6,857 nt of DNA from Synergistales bacterium (GCA_018434645.1 JAHDOX010000036.1:1-6857); one strand, 5' to 3'. Counted from the first letter of the stretch, positions 1 through 6,670 are shown. Notes: generated from the sequence alone by a model not told the origin. Program-made: numbers and translations.

Positions 1-1281
1 GGCGGGTATCTTCCAAACGAAAGGCGTGAAATAGAAAGACGCCTGAGAGAAGGATCGCTTTCCTGCGTAGTAAGCACCAACGCGCTTGAACTGGGTATCG
101 ATATCGGATCCCTTGAGCTCGCTGTCTTGCACGGATATCCAGGCAGCGTGGCTTCAACCTTGCAACAGATGGGACGGGCCGGGCGCCAAAGCGACCTGTC
201 GGCGGCAGTCCTGGTGGCTTCATCCTTAGCATTGGACCAGTTCCTGACTTCCCAGCCCGACTATTTCTTCGGCGCCTCACCGGAACAGGCCAGGATCAAT
301 GCGGACAACCTTTACATTCTGGTAAACCACATCAAGTGTGCGGCTTTCGAGCTCCCCTTCAAAAGGGAAGAGACTTTCGGCAAGGAAGACACAAGAGAGA
401 TCCTCGAATACCTCGAGGCAAACGGCGTGGTTCATCAGGCAGGAGACAGGTACCACTGGCAGGCCGACTCCTTCCCTGCCGAGTCTCTGTCGCTCAGGAG
501 CGCCACCAGCGAAAACTACGTGATCATCGACATCACCGAGACGTCAAAGCCCGTCGTCATCGGCGAGGTGGACCGACCAAGCGCCCCGATGCTCATCCAC
601 CCCGAAGCGATATATTTTCATGGCGGTGAACCATATCAGGTGAAGGAACTGGACACCGAAGGCATGCGCTGTTATGTAAAGAGAGTCGACATTGATTACT
701 ACACCGACGCCGACATGGCGGTCCGCTTCCAGGTCCTTGACACCTTCGAAACACAAAACCAGTGGGGCTGGGGCGAGGTGCTTCTCGCCTCGAGACCGAC
801 GGTTTACAAGAAAATCCGCCTTCACACTCACGAGAACGTCGGGTACGGACACATTCACCTGCCCGAAGACCAGATGCACACCACAGCTTGCTGGTTCAGC
901 CTGCCCACGGGGATAGTCTGGGAAGGGTGGTCCGAGGACCGGAGGAGTTCGGCCCTGACGGGCCTGGCCCATCTGATGAGAGGAACGGCCCCGCTTTTTC
1001 TGATGTGTGACCGTCACGACCTCAGGATTCACAGCATGGTCAAAGATCCCTTTCTTGGCGGAGCCGCCGTCTATCTGGCGGACAACTATCCGGGGGGCGT
1101 AGGCCTCGCAGAGGCCGCCTTCGGGATCAGGGATCTTCTGCTCAAGGCTTCCGCCGAAGCACTGGCCGGATGCCCATGCGAGGATGGTTGCCCTGCCTGT
1201 GTGGGTGCCCTTGGCTCGCAGATGCGATCCAAAAGGGACACCCGGTTTCTGTTGGATACGTTGATAGAGATGAACCGTTGA
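1..1281 (+). CDS. mrfA: MrfA-type DEXH helicase with DUF1998 zinc domain, C-terminal part (5' end outside the window)
   Basis: The frame is open from the window edge, giving 426 residues of a protein that is about 750 residues long in B. subtilis, so the ATPase lobe is missing from view. Visible parts, in window numbering: GGYLPNERR at 1-9 (motif IV side of the second RecA lobe), STNALELGIDIG at 25-36 (motif V), QQMGRAGR at 55-62 (motif VI, arginine finger). A DUF1998-type region follows with LMCDRHDL at 334-341, ADNYPGGVGL at 360-369, and cysteines C391, C393, C397 and C400 arranged CxCxxxCxxC, the zinc site of this family. MrfA (YprA) is an ATP-dependent 3'-5' DNA helicase which, with the nuclease MrfB, repairs mitomycin-type damage independently of UvrA. 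The mrfB homologue directly downstream supports this over other DUF1998 helicases such as DISARM DrmA. The family call is firm; the mitomycin role is transferred from Bacillus. Confidence 0.93.
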   Translation, partial: GGYLPNERREIERRLREGSLSCVVSTNALELGIDIGSLELAVLHGYPGSVASTLQQMGRAGRQSDLSAAVLVASSLALDQFLTSQPDYFFGASPEQARINADNLYILVNHIKCAAFELPFKREETFGKEDTREILEYLEANGVVHQAGDRYHWQADSFPAESLSLRSATSENYVIIDITETSKPVVIGEVDRPSAPMLIHPEAIYFHGGEPYQVKELDTEGMRCYVKRVDIDYYTDADMAVRFQVLDTFETQNQWGWGEVLLASRPTVYKKIRLHTHENVGYGHIHLPEDQMHTTACWFSLPTGIVWEGWSEDRRSSALTGLAHLMRGTAPLFLMCDRHDLRIHSMVKDPFLGGAAVYLADNYPGGVGLAEAAFGIRDLLLKASAEALAGCPCEDGCPACVGALGSQMRSKRDTRFLLDTLIEMNR

Positions 1282-1306
1282 CCCTCGGGAGGCGGTCGGC
1301 CAAAAG

Positions 1307-2485
1307 ATGGAAAAATCAAAAAGGCTTGAACGACTTCTAGGTCCCTTAAAAACCGGAATGCCCCGGACAGGGGAACGCGAAATATCAGGGCTTCCCGACG
1401 GTAAATGGCTCGAAGACGGCGTATACCTGGTTGAAGAATCCTTTCCCCTCTCCCGGCACCATGGCAAGGTTCCCCTTAAAGATCTTTCCTGCGCAGCTGA
1501 GGTTCTCTCGGAGTGGGGAGCCACGGAAAACGCCGTTTTTCTCGACCTCGAAACAACAGGTCTTGCGGGCGGAACCGGCACATACGCCTTTCTGGCTGGA
1601 GCCGGCAGGGTAATTGGAAACGCCTTCGTGGTCAGGCAGTTATTTCTTTCCACTCCAGGAGCCGAAAAACCCTGGCTTGACCACCTTTTCGAATGGATCG
1701 CACCGGCAAGTGGATTCGTGACCTACAACGGAAAGCGTTTCGACCTGCCGATACTTCAGACCCGAGCCATTTTGAACAGGAAGACCCCCCCAGGCGAAGA
1801 AAAAGGACACCTGGATTTGCTGTACCTGGCGAGGGCACTGTGGAGAGGACGCCTTCCCGATTGCAGGCTGGGAACCATTGAAGCCGGCATCCTCGGAGTA
1901 AACCGCGAATACGAGGACGTTCCAGGCTGGCTGGTCCCACAACATTATGCCGATTTCCTTCGAACCGGCGACGCGCGCCCTCTCTCGGGCGTCTTTATCC
2001 ATAACAAAACCGACATTTTATCGCTGGCATCTCTCAAAATATTTACTGCGGCCCTTCTCAAGGGAAACGCAGGCTCTTTCGACGACCTGCTCCGTTGTGG
2101 AGACCTTTGGGCCTCCCGCAACAGGCTCCAGGAAGCGGAAAAACTTTGGTGCCTGGCAGGGAAGCACTCTTCGGAAGATATCACCAAGGCCTGCCTGAGG
2201 CTTGCCTTTGCCGCGAAACGGCGCCAACGGTGGGACCGGGCGGCAGAACTTTTCGAACGCAGCCTGGGCGACCGCTCCTCGCAGCTTGCGGCACTCGTCG
2301 AATTGGCCAAAATCTTCGAGCACAAATTCCGAATGTACGAAAAAGCCCTTGAATACGCGGAAGAAGCCCTGGCAAGACACAGAAAAACCCGCCCCTTCGC
2401 TGAAGTCGGCAACTGGTCATACACGAAAGGCGACCTGCTTAAAAGGATAGAGAGGCTGAGGAAAAAGATAGCCGAGAGGACTTGA
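1307..2485 (+). CDS. mrfB: MrfB-type DEDDh 3'-5' exonuclease with C-terminal TPR-like repeats
   Basis: A complete protein of 392 residues, close to the ~410 of B. subtilis YprB/MrfB. It has an RNase H-like exonuclease fold: FLDLETTGLAGG gives D80 and E82 (Exo I), FVTYNGKRFDLP gives D146 (Exo II), and FIHNKTDILSL gives H232 and D236 (Exo III, H-x3-D), so the full DEDDh metal-binding set is present. HLD at 168-170 and the LGTIEAGILGV block at 188-198 are family hallmarks. Residues ~259-355 form three helical hairpins of TPR type (for example YEKALEYAEEAL at 344-355), probably for protein contact, and the tail is basic. In B. subtilis MrfB is a metal-dependent DNA exonuclease acting with the MrfA helicase. 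The start is ATG 1307, 25 bases after the mrfA stop; GGGAGG at 1287-1292 is its ribosome binding site with rather long spacing (14 nt). The two genes are almost certainly co-transcribed. Confidence 0.92.
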   Translation: MEKSKRLERLLGPLKTGMPRTGEREISGLPDGKWLEDGVYLVEESFPLSRHHGKVPLKDLSCAAEVLSEWGATENAVFLDLETTGLAGGTGTYAFLAGAGRVIGNAFVVRQLFLSTPGAEKPWLDHLFEWIAPASGFVTYNGKRFDLPILQTRAILNRKTPPGEEKGHLDLLYLARALWRGRLPDCRLGTIEAGILGVNREYEDVPGWLVPQHYADFLRTGDARPLSGVFIHNKTDILSLASLKIFTAALLKGNAGSFDDLLRCGDLWASRNRLQEAEKLWCLAGKHSSEDITKACLRLAFAAKRRQRWDRAAELFERSLGDRSSQLAALVELAKIFEHKFRMYEKALEYAEEALARHRKTRPFAEVGNWSYTKGDLLKRIERLRKKIAERT

Positions 2486-2508
2486 CAAAAACGCCCTCGC
2501 CGCGCAAA

Positions 2509-2517
2509 TGTTATAGT
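2509..2517 (+). promoter_or_regulatory. Candidate extended -10 promoter for the phosphohexomutase gene
   Basis: The bases read TGTTATAGT: a TG dinucleotide, one base, then TATAGT (5 of 6 matches to TATAAT), the extended -10 form that can work without a good -35. A perfect TTGACA lies at 2482-2487, overlapping the mrfB stop codon, but it is 24 bases from TATAGT. That is too long for a normal sigma-70 spacer, so the two hexamers probably do not act as a pair. Transcription would start near 2524, leaving a leader of ~88 bases. The site is in the only gap between the repair operon and the mutase gene. No transcript evidence is available. Confidence 0.42.
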
Positions 2518-2561
2518 TGAAACGGGTAAAGTTTCCCTTTTCATCACAACATGCTGAAAAT

Positions 2562-2586
2562 GTAAAGCCCGTTTTGCCGGCTTTAC
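2562..2586 (+). repeat. Perfect 8-bp inverted repeat in the phosphohexomutase leader
   Basis: GTAAAGCC (2562-2569) and GGCTTTAC (2579-2586) are exact reverse complements separated by 9 bases. In RNA this makes a stable hairpin ending 10 bases before the AAGGAGG ribosome binding site. No T-run follows on either strand, so it is not an intrinsic terminator. It could be an mRNA-stabilising or regulatory hairpin in the 5' leader, or a DNA operator for a dimeric repressor. The sequence does not decide between these. Confidence 0.5.
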
Positions 2587-2611
2587 GGACAACCGGAAGG
2601 AGGTTTTAGTG

Positions 2612-3994
2612 ATGAACGTTCCGGCTCACATATTCAGGGAATATGACATCAGGGGTAACGCCGAGGAAGAGCTGACTTCCGGAAATGTCCGGGCAATAGC
2701 TCACGCCTACGGTACGTTTCTGGCAAGAAAGGGTGTCGATAAAATAACTATCGGAGGCGACATCCGGCCATCTACGGCACGTATAAGGGAAGACGTAAAA
2801 GAGGGAGTCACCTCTGCCGGTATCGACGTCATAGACATCGGCACCGTCACTACTCCGATGCTTTACTGGAGCTTTTTCCATTTCGACGTTTCCGGGGGCG
2901 TCATGATCACCGGAAGCCACAATCCACCTGAATTCAACGGTTTGAAGCTGGCTTTTGGAAAAACCACGCTATATGGCGAACAGATCAAGGACATCCATCG
3001 CATGATCGAAGCGGGAGACTTTTACAAGGCCCCGAAAAAGGGGAGCGTTTTGCTTGAGGACATAAGTGGTCCCTATCTGGACATGCTAGTGTCGAAAATA
3101 AAGCTTGGCGACAGGAAACTCAAGGTCGTCACCGATTCCGGGAACGCTACGGCCGGGCCTTTCATAAACGACTTTCTGAAGCGGATAGGCTGCGACGTAG
3201 TCCCCCTTTTCGCGGAACCCGACAACCGCTTCCCTAATCATCACCCCGACCCTACTAAGAGGGAGAACCTCAAGGACCTCATCGAAACGGTCTGCCGCGA
3301 GGAAGCCGACGTCGGTCTCGGATTCGACGGTGACGCGGACAGGATAGGCGTAGTGGACGACAAGGGCAACGTAGTGTGGGGCGACATCCTAATGGCGCTT
3401 TACTGGCGCGAGATCCTGCCCAAGCATCCGGGTACCAGGGCTATCGTCGAAGTAAAAAGCTCCCAGGCCCTTGTGGACGAAATAAAACGCCTGGGAGGCA
3501 AAGTGGTCTGGTGGAAGTCGGGGCACTCACTAATAAAGGCAAAGATGAAGGAGCTCGGCGCCCTCTTTTCGGGAGAAGTTTCGGGTCACATGTTCTTCGC
3601 CGACGAATATTACGGTTTCGATGACTCTTTCTATGCCGCGGGCAGGTTGCTGAGGATCCTCTCTAACGACGAAAGGCGCCTCTCGGAAATGCTGTCCGGC
3701 ATACCCGTATACTACAGTACAGCTGAAACCAGGGTCCCCTGCAGCGAAGAGACCAAGTTCGAGGTCATAGAGAGGATAAAAGAAAGCGCTCTTAAGGATT
3801 TCGACGCTATAACCGTCGACGGCGTCAGGATCCTCTACCCCAGGGGGTGGGGCCTTGTGCGGGCTTCCAACACTCAACCGGTGCTTGTAGCCCGCGCCGA
3901 AGGGAAAACCCAAAAGGACCTCGAAGAATACGCGGCAGATCTCAAGCGCCGCATGATGGAAGCAGGCGTAGAGGATTTCGACTGGGAGTACTGA
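2612..3994 (+). CDS. Phosphomannomutase/phosphoglucomutase (alpha-D-phosphohexomutase)
   Basis: A complete 460-residue enzyme, the usual size of bacterial PMM/PGM. It interconverts hexose-1- and hexose-6-phosphates in the cytoplasm through a phosphoserine and a bisphosphate intermediate, feeding nucleotide-sugar, lipopolysaccharide or glycan synthesis. All four domain signatures are present (numbered from ATG 2612): the N-terminal REYDIRG; catalytic loop TGSHNPP with phosphoserine S102; Mg-binding DGDADR with D239, D241, D243; sugar-binding GEVSGH at 321-326; and phosphate-binding RASNTQP at 417-423. Two start codons are adjacent, GTG 2609 and ATG 2612. AAGGAGG at 2597-2603 is 5 and 8 bases from them, which favours the ATG. 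The gene is probably a single transcription unit, with its own upstream promoter candidate and a strong terminator behind it. The motifs do not separate ManB, AlgC or PgcA-like preference; GlmM is less likely because its loop usually reads S-A-S-H-N and its sugar motif differs. Confidence 0.95.
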   Translation: MNVPAHIFREYDIRGNAEEELTSGNVRAIAHAYGTFLARKGVDKITIGGDIRPSTARIREDVKEGVTSAGIDVIDIGTVTTPMLYWSFFHFDVSGGVMITGSHNPPEFNGLKLAFGKTTLYGEQIKDIHRMIEAGDFYKAPKKGSVLLEDISGPYLDMLVSKIKLGDRKLKVVTDSGNATAGPFINDFLKRIGCDVVPLFAEPDNRFPNHHPDPTKRENLKDLIETVCREEADVGLGFDGDADRIGVVDDKGNVVWGDILMALYWREILPKHPGTRAIVEVKSSQALVDEIKRLGGKVVWWKSGHSLIKAKMKELGALFSGEVSGHMFFADEYYGFDDSFYAAGRLLRILSNDERRLSEMLSGIPVYYSTAETRVPCSEETKFEVIERIKESALKDFDAITVDGVRILYPRGWGLVRASNTQPVLVARAEGKTQKDLEEYAADLKRRMMEAGVEDFDWEY

Positions 3995-3999
3995 TAAAA

Positions 4000-4047
4000 G
4001 ACCGGGGAGCAGGACTCTTTCGGAGCCTGCGCCCCGTCAATTTTTTT
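4000..4047 (+). terminator. Rho-independent terminator after the phosphohexomutase gene
   Basis: The hairpin pairs CGGGG (4003-4007) with CCCCG (4032-4036), GCAGG (4009-4013) with CCTGC (4026-4030), and CTC (4015-4017) with GAG (4023-4025). There is one A/G mismatch, one bulged A and a TTTCG loop. A GAC/GTC extension is possible at the base. Seven T residues follow at 4041-4047. The hairpin begins 5 bases after the stop codon. AAAA just upstream gives it weak terminator character on the other strand too. It separates the mutase from the phosphoesterase gene. Confidence 0.93.
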
Positions 4048-4086
4048 GAAAACTCCCTTTACTCTCAAACAAGTCAAATTGCGTAA

Positions 4087-4138
4087 TCGCCTGCGAGCGG
4101 CATGTCTTGTAATTCAGGCAGACATCTTTTCGCCTGCG
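4087..4138 (+). repeat. 9-bp direct repeat with alternative hairpins in the phosphoesterase leader
   Basis: TCGCCTGCG occurs at 4087-4095 and again at 4130-4138. Between the copies, CAGGC at 4115-4119 is complementary to the GCCTG core of either copy (4089-4093 or 4132-4136), so two mutually exclusive hairpins are possible. A third pairing joins ATGTCT (4102-4107) with AGACAT (4120-4125). The block lies between the mutase terminator and the phosphoesterase start. It could be a regulatory leader, but each stem is only 5-6 bp and may be chance. I found no convincing promoter here; TGTAAT at 4108-4113 is a fair -10 without a matching -35. Confidence 0.3.
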
Positions 4139-4163
4139 TTTTCCCTTCGCCAAAAGGGCCATC

Positions 4164-4172
4164 GAAAGGGTG
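4164..4172 (+). promoter_or_regulatory. Ribosome binding site deciding the phosphoesterase start
   Basis: GAAAGGGTG is 5-7 bases before the GTG at 4178, which makes this GTG the best start. A second purine patch, GAGG at 4180-4183, lies 6 bases before ATG 4190 and could serve that codon instead; the two choices differ by four residues. Confidence 0.55.
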
Positions 4173-4177
4173 TCCAA

Positions 4178-5314
4178 GTGAGGATTTATATGTTTTTTCT
4201 CATCTTTTTTTCCGTTTACGGCCTGGCCAACTGGTACATAACAAGTCGAATCTTCAGCATCGGGCCGTTTTCGGGAGGCTGCAAGGTACCCGCAAGGCTT
4301 GCCTGGCTGCTGCTTGTACTTGCTTTCCCGATTGGAAGCATTTGCAGTCATCTTTGCAGACTCTTGTTACTGGACCGGTTGCTTTGGCTTGGAAGCTGGT
4401 ACCTTGGCTTGATGACGTATTCCCTGTTATTTTTCGCAGCTTTAGACATATGGAAGCTAATAAATTTGCCATGGCGCCGGGTGCGGGTACAGGAATACCG
4501 TCTCTTTCCAGTTTATATCCTTGTCATGATCGTCATCCTGGCCGTCGGACACATCAACGCCACACAGCCTGAAATACGGTCTTTTGAAATATCCCTTCCA
4601 GGCGTTCAGGGAAAAAGTACATTACGAGCAGCCCTTGCTTCGGACATACACGCCGGGATAATGGTCAACAATCACTGGCTGAACAAGATCGTCGATACCA
4701 TCAACGAAACCGAACCCGATATCGTTTTTCTCGTTGGCGACATAGTGGACAGCGACGTGACCCAGGCTCACGAGGAAAAGCTTTCCGAGGTGCTGGCGGG
4801 ACTTAACGCGCCTCTTGGGGCATATGCCGTCACCGGGAACCACGAGTACTACACGGATACGGCCGAGGCCGTAAAGGCTATCGAATCAGGTGGCGTGGAG
4901 GTGCTTCTCGATGAAGCTCGTGAAATCGGAAACCTCTTCGTCCTGGTGGGAAGGAAAGACATCCAGGCAGAACGATTTGAAGGTTCCCTCAAAAGCCTGC
5001 GGGAAATCCTGGAAGGTTCAAACAGCGATCTTCCGGTAATAGTACTGGACCACACACCTGTGCGGCTTGAGGAAGCGGCTGAGACCGGTGTCGCGCTCCA
5101 GCTTTCTGGACACACCCATAATGGACAGCTTTTCCCTTTCAATTTCGTCACCGGGATGATCTTCGAACGGGACTGGGGCTTTCTCAGAAAGAAAGGCACT
5201 TTATTCTACGTCAGTTCCGGTGTCGGCACATGGGGACCACCCATCAGGACCAGTTCGCGACCCGAGGTTGTGCTTTTCGACATCACTTTCGACACGGTAG
5301 ACGATTTAAAGTAA
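4178..5314 (+). CDS. Membrane-anchored calcineurin-like metallophosphoesterase
   Basis: From GTG 4178 the protein has 378 residues. The first ~126 residues are hydrophobic, with about four membrane segments (near 3-20, 41-56, 72-91 and 110-126). The loop at 92-109 is rich in arginine, so by the positive-inside rule it is cytoplasmic and the catalytic domain is outside the membrane. Residues ~150-370 carry the metallophosphoesterase metal ligands in order: D156-x-H158 in SDIH, D188 in VGDIVD, N221-H222-E223 in GNHE, H292 in LDHTP, and H312/H314 in GHTH. This is the layout of YkuE/YaeI-like phosphoesterases, some of which act on lipid or cell-envelope phosphates; the substrate here cannot be read from sequence. 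The frame stays open back to a TTG at 4046, but that codon is inside the T-run of the upstream terminator and cannot be a sensible start. The gene is convergent with, and 5 bases from, the next gene remnant. Confidence 0.9.
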   Translation: MRIYMFFLIFFSVYGLANWYITSRIFSIGPFSGGCKVPARLAWLLLVLAFPIGSICSHLCRLLLLDRLLWLGSWYLGLMTYSLLFFAALDIWKLINLPWRRVRVQEYRLFPVYILVMIVILAVGHINATQPEIRSFEISLPGVQGKSTLRAALASDIHAGIMVNNHWLNKIVDTINETEPDIVFLVGDIVDSDVTQAHEEKLSEVLAGLNAPLGAYAVTGNHEYYTDTAEAVKAIESGGVEVLLDEAREIGNLFVLVGRKDIQAERFEGSLKSLREILEGSNSDLPVIVLDHTPVRLEEAAETGVALQLSGHTHNGQLFPFNFVTGMIFERDWGFLRKKGTLFYVSSGVGTWGPPIRTSSRPEVVLFDITFDTVDDLK

Positions 5315-5319
5315 TTACA

Positions 5320-5719
5320 TTAACAAGAATACCTCGGTGCCAAAAGCTCCCACATCCGCGCCAGTTCGTCCTCCTCGCAGGCCATTTCGGTAAAGATCCT
5401 ATTTTTGCCCTCCTCCCGCAGACGAACACCTTTACCTTCCGTCACGACCCCCACTTGTTTCAGATTACACAAACCTTTCGCAAAACGTTTTTCCGCTTCC
5501 CGGGCACATTCCGGCGGCAATGTGACGGCCAGCCAGCCGATCCCCTTCACGGCACCCACGATCGGATCGACATGGGATAACAAGAGATCTTCTCCGACCC
5601 GCTTTACCCGCCACATCTTCACCAAAAGTGGATCCCAGGACAACGGCAGAATCGGAATGCTTTCCCACCGTATAGGGATAAACATAACGTTTCAAAACTT
5701 CAAGAGGAAACTTCGACAT
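5320..5719 (-). pseudogene. Decayed AIR synthase/HypE-like (PurM superfamily) gene: frameshift plus internal deletion
   Basis: The ATG at 5719 has an ideal ribosome binding site and reads MSKFPLEVLKRYVYP, then VVLGSTFGEDVA, which resembles the N-terminus and GED-x-A nucleotide-binding strand of AIR synthase-related proteins. The frame is then lost. Reading with one G removed from the GGG run (CCC at 5607-5609 on the plus strand) restores VKRVGEDLLLSHVDPIVGA and IGWLAV, the expected continuation (compare the family's hDPITGA..IGWLAV). Near 5520-5530 the sequence jumps directly to TLPPECAREAEKRF and VGVVTEGKGVRL, which resembles the C-terminal PurM domain end (PPE..., GxVTEG-GV). The repaired product would be 132 residues against roughly 330 for the family, so about 200 central residues, including most of the ATP-binding and dimer core, are missing. 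A short product starting at ATG 5685 would lack the true N-terminus. The family call comes from remembered motifs. Confidence 0.7.
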
Positions 5720-6665
5720 CCCGTGACTCCTCCATTATCCGCACGTAGTAAGTCCACTCTCCGTAGGGCACCCGCCTTACCCGCCCCTCATCGACAAGAC
5801 GTTCAACGGTTTTTTTATCGGCGCCGTGACGACTCAGCACTTCTTCGACGGCATCGCTCCGCATGGGATGAACGGCTGTGATGTTCAGGATTTCCTCTGC
5901 GGGGTCGTCGGTAACGATGAAAGCGTTGCCTTCATATCCGGTCAGCGTCTCCACAGGTATCCCCTTTCCAGCAAAAATAGCATAGGCCGCCGCGACGGCA
6001 TCGGCTTCCGGCATGCGGACCCATGAAGCCGTCGGCGGTCGGGTGGGAATGGAGATATAGGCAGTATCTACCTTCAACCTTGAAAATATGAAGCGGGCAA
6101 TACCTTCCAGCTCCACTGGTCCATCGTTAAGGTCTTTCACAAGCATGGTCTCGGTGCAGAGAGTTCCCTTGTACGAGCGGGAAAACTCCTCCATCCCGTC
6201 GAGAATGTCATCATGGGAAAGGGACGGGTGAGGCCTGTCCACGCGACTCCACAGATCCTGTGAGATGGCATCGATCTTCAGGCTGACCCAGTCCGCAAGG
6301 GCAAGCTCTTGCCGCACATCGGACCTCCAGATGAGGGAAGCGTTGCTGATGACCGCAACGGGAACGCCGGTTTCCTTCAGTTTCGAGATCAACTCCCCGA
6401 GGGCGAGATCAAGTGTGGGCTCACCATCGGGAACGACGGTCAGGTAATCGGTCTTTTCACCTTTGTCTTTCAGCCGACTGAGCCTGCTTTTTACAAGACC
6501 GACCAGTTCCTGAGGGTCACTGTAGCGCCGGCGAGTTATCTCCATCTTCAGTGTCCGACCGATTTGACAGTAGACACATGTGTACGAGCAGACCTTGTAA
6601 GGGATATTGTTGATGCCCAGGCTAAAACCCAGTCGCCTGGATGGGACCGGACCGAAAATGCTCAC
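5700..6665 (-). CDS. Radical SAM protein, COG0731-type, with C-terminal helical extension
   Basis: From GTG 6665 the protein has 321 residues. FGPVPSRRLGFSLG near the start and CSYTCVYC (C26, C30, C33: CxxxCxxC) bind the [4Fe-4S] cluster that cleaves S-adenosylmethionine; DGEPTLD at 80-86 is the family's GEP-type SAM-contacting motif. VISNAS, SLKIDA and IPTRPP follow as later barrel strands. This matches the COG0731 group, distantly related to the wyosine enzyme TYW1, whose bacterial members mostly lack a known reaction. After about residue 258 a separate domain (VHPMRSDAVEEVL, then VERLVDEGRVRRVPYGEWTYY) looks like a small winged helix. There are no further cysteine clusters. An in-frame GTG at 6674 would add three residues, but AGAGGTGG (6678-6671) sits correctly only for 6665. 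The 3' end overlaps the AIR-synthase-like remnant by 20 bases, so the two were one operon. Confidence 0.88.
   Translation of the reverse strand: MSIFGPVPSRRLGFSLGINNIPYKVCSYTCVYCQIGRTLKMEITRRRYSDPQELVGLVKSRLSRLKDKGEKTDYLTVVPDGEPTLDLALGELISKLKETGVPVAVISNASLIWRSDVRQELALADWVSLKIDAISQDLWSRVDRPHPSLSHDDILDGMEEFSRSYKGTLCTETMLVKDLNDGPVELEGIARFIFSRLKVDTAYISIPTRPPTASWVRMPEADAVAAAYAIFAGKGIPVETLTGYEGNAFIVTDDPAEEILNITAVHPMRSDAVEEVLSRHGADKKTVERLVDEGRVRRVPYGEWTYYVRIMEESRDVEVSS
5727..5733 (-). promoter_or_regulatory. Ribosome binding site of the AIR-synthase-like remnant
   Basis: On the minus strand GGAGGAG stands 7 bases before the ATG at 5719, inside the 3' end of the radical SAM gene. It marks 5719 as the original start, in a different frame from the open frame that runs from 5685, and shows the two genes were translationally coupled. 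Confidence 0.75.
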
Positions 6666-6670
6666 AACAG

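Noticed and set aside
1..1281. DISARM or another phage-defence helicase with DUF1998
   Set aside because: The neighbour is mrfB, not a methyltransferase, DrmB or phospholipase-D protein, and the zinc motif and C-terminus fit MrfA.
544..1653. Long minus-strand open frame (369 codons) opposite mrfA and mrfB
   Set aside because: Its translation is low-complexity with many Arg/Ser/Pro and no recognisable motif, and it lies opposite two genes with complete family signatures. It is a shadow of their codon bias.
2482..2517. Classical sigma-70 promoter made of TTGACA and TATAGT
   Set aside because: The spacer is 24 bases, well outside the usual 16-19. Only the extended -10 reading is kept as a candidate.
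2562..2586. Intrinsic terminator of the mrfAB operon
   Set aside because: The hairpin is good but no T-run follows on either strand, and it sits directly before a strong ribosome binding site.
1945..2592. Minus-strand open frame of 215 codons opposite the mrfB 3' end
   Set aside because: It is Ser/Arg/Ala-rich with no domain features and is antisense to the well-supported mrfB TPR region.
5320..5685. A 121-residue hypothetical protein starting at ATG 5685
   Set aside because: No ribosome binding site precedes this ATG at proper spacing, and its first ~26 residues are out of frame with the AIR-synthase-like N-terminus read from 5719. It is better explained as the distal part of a frameshifted gene.
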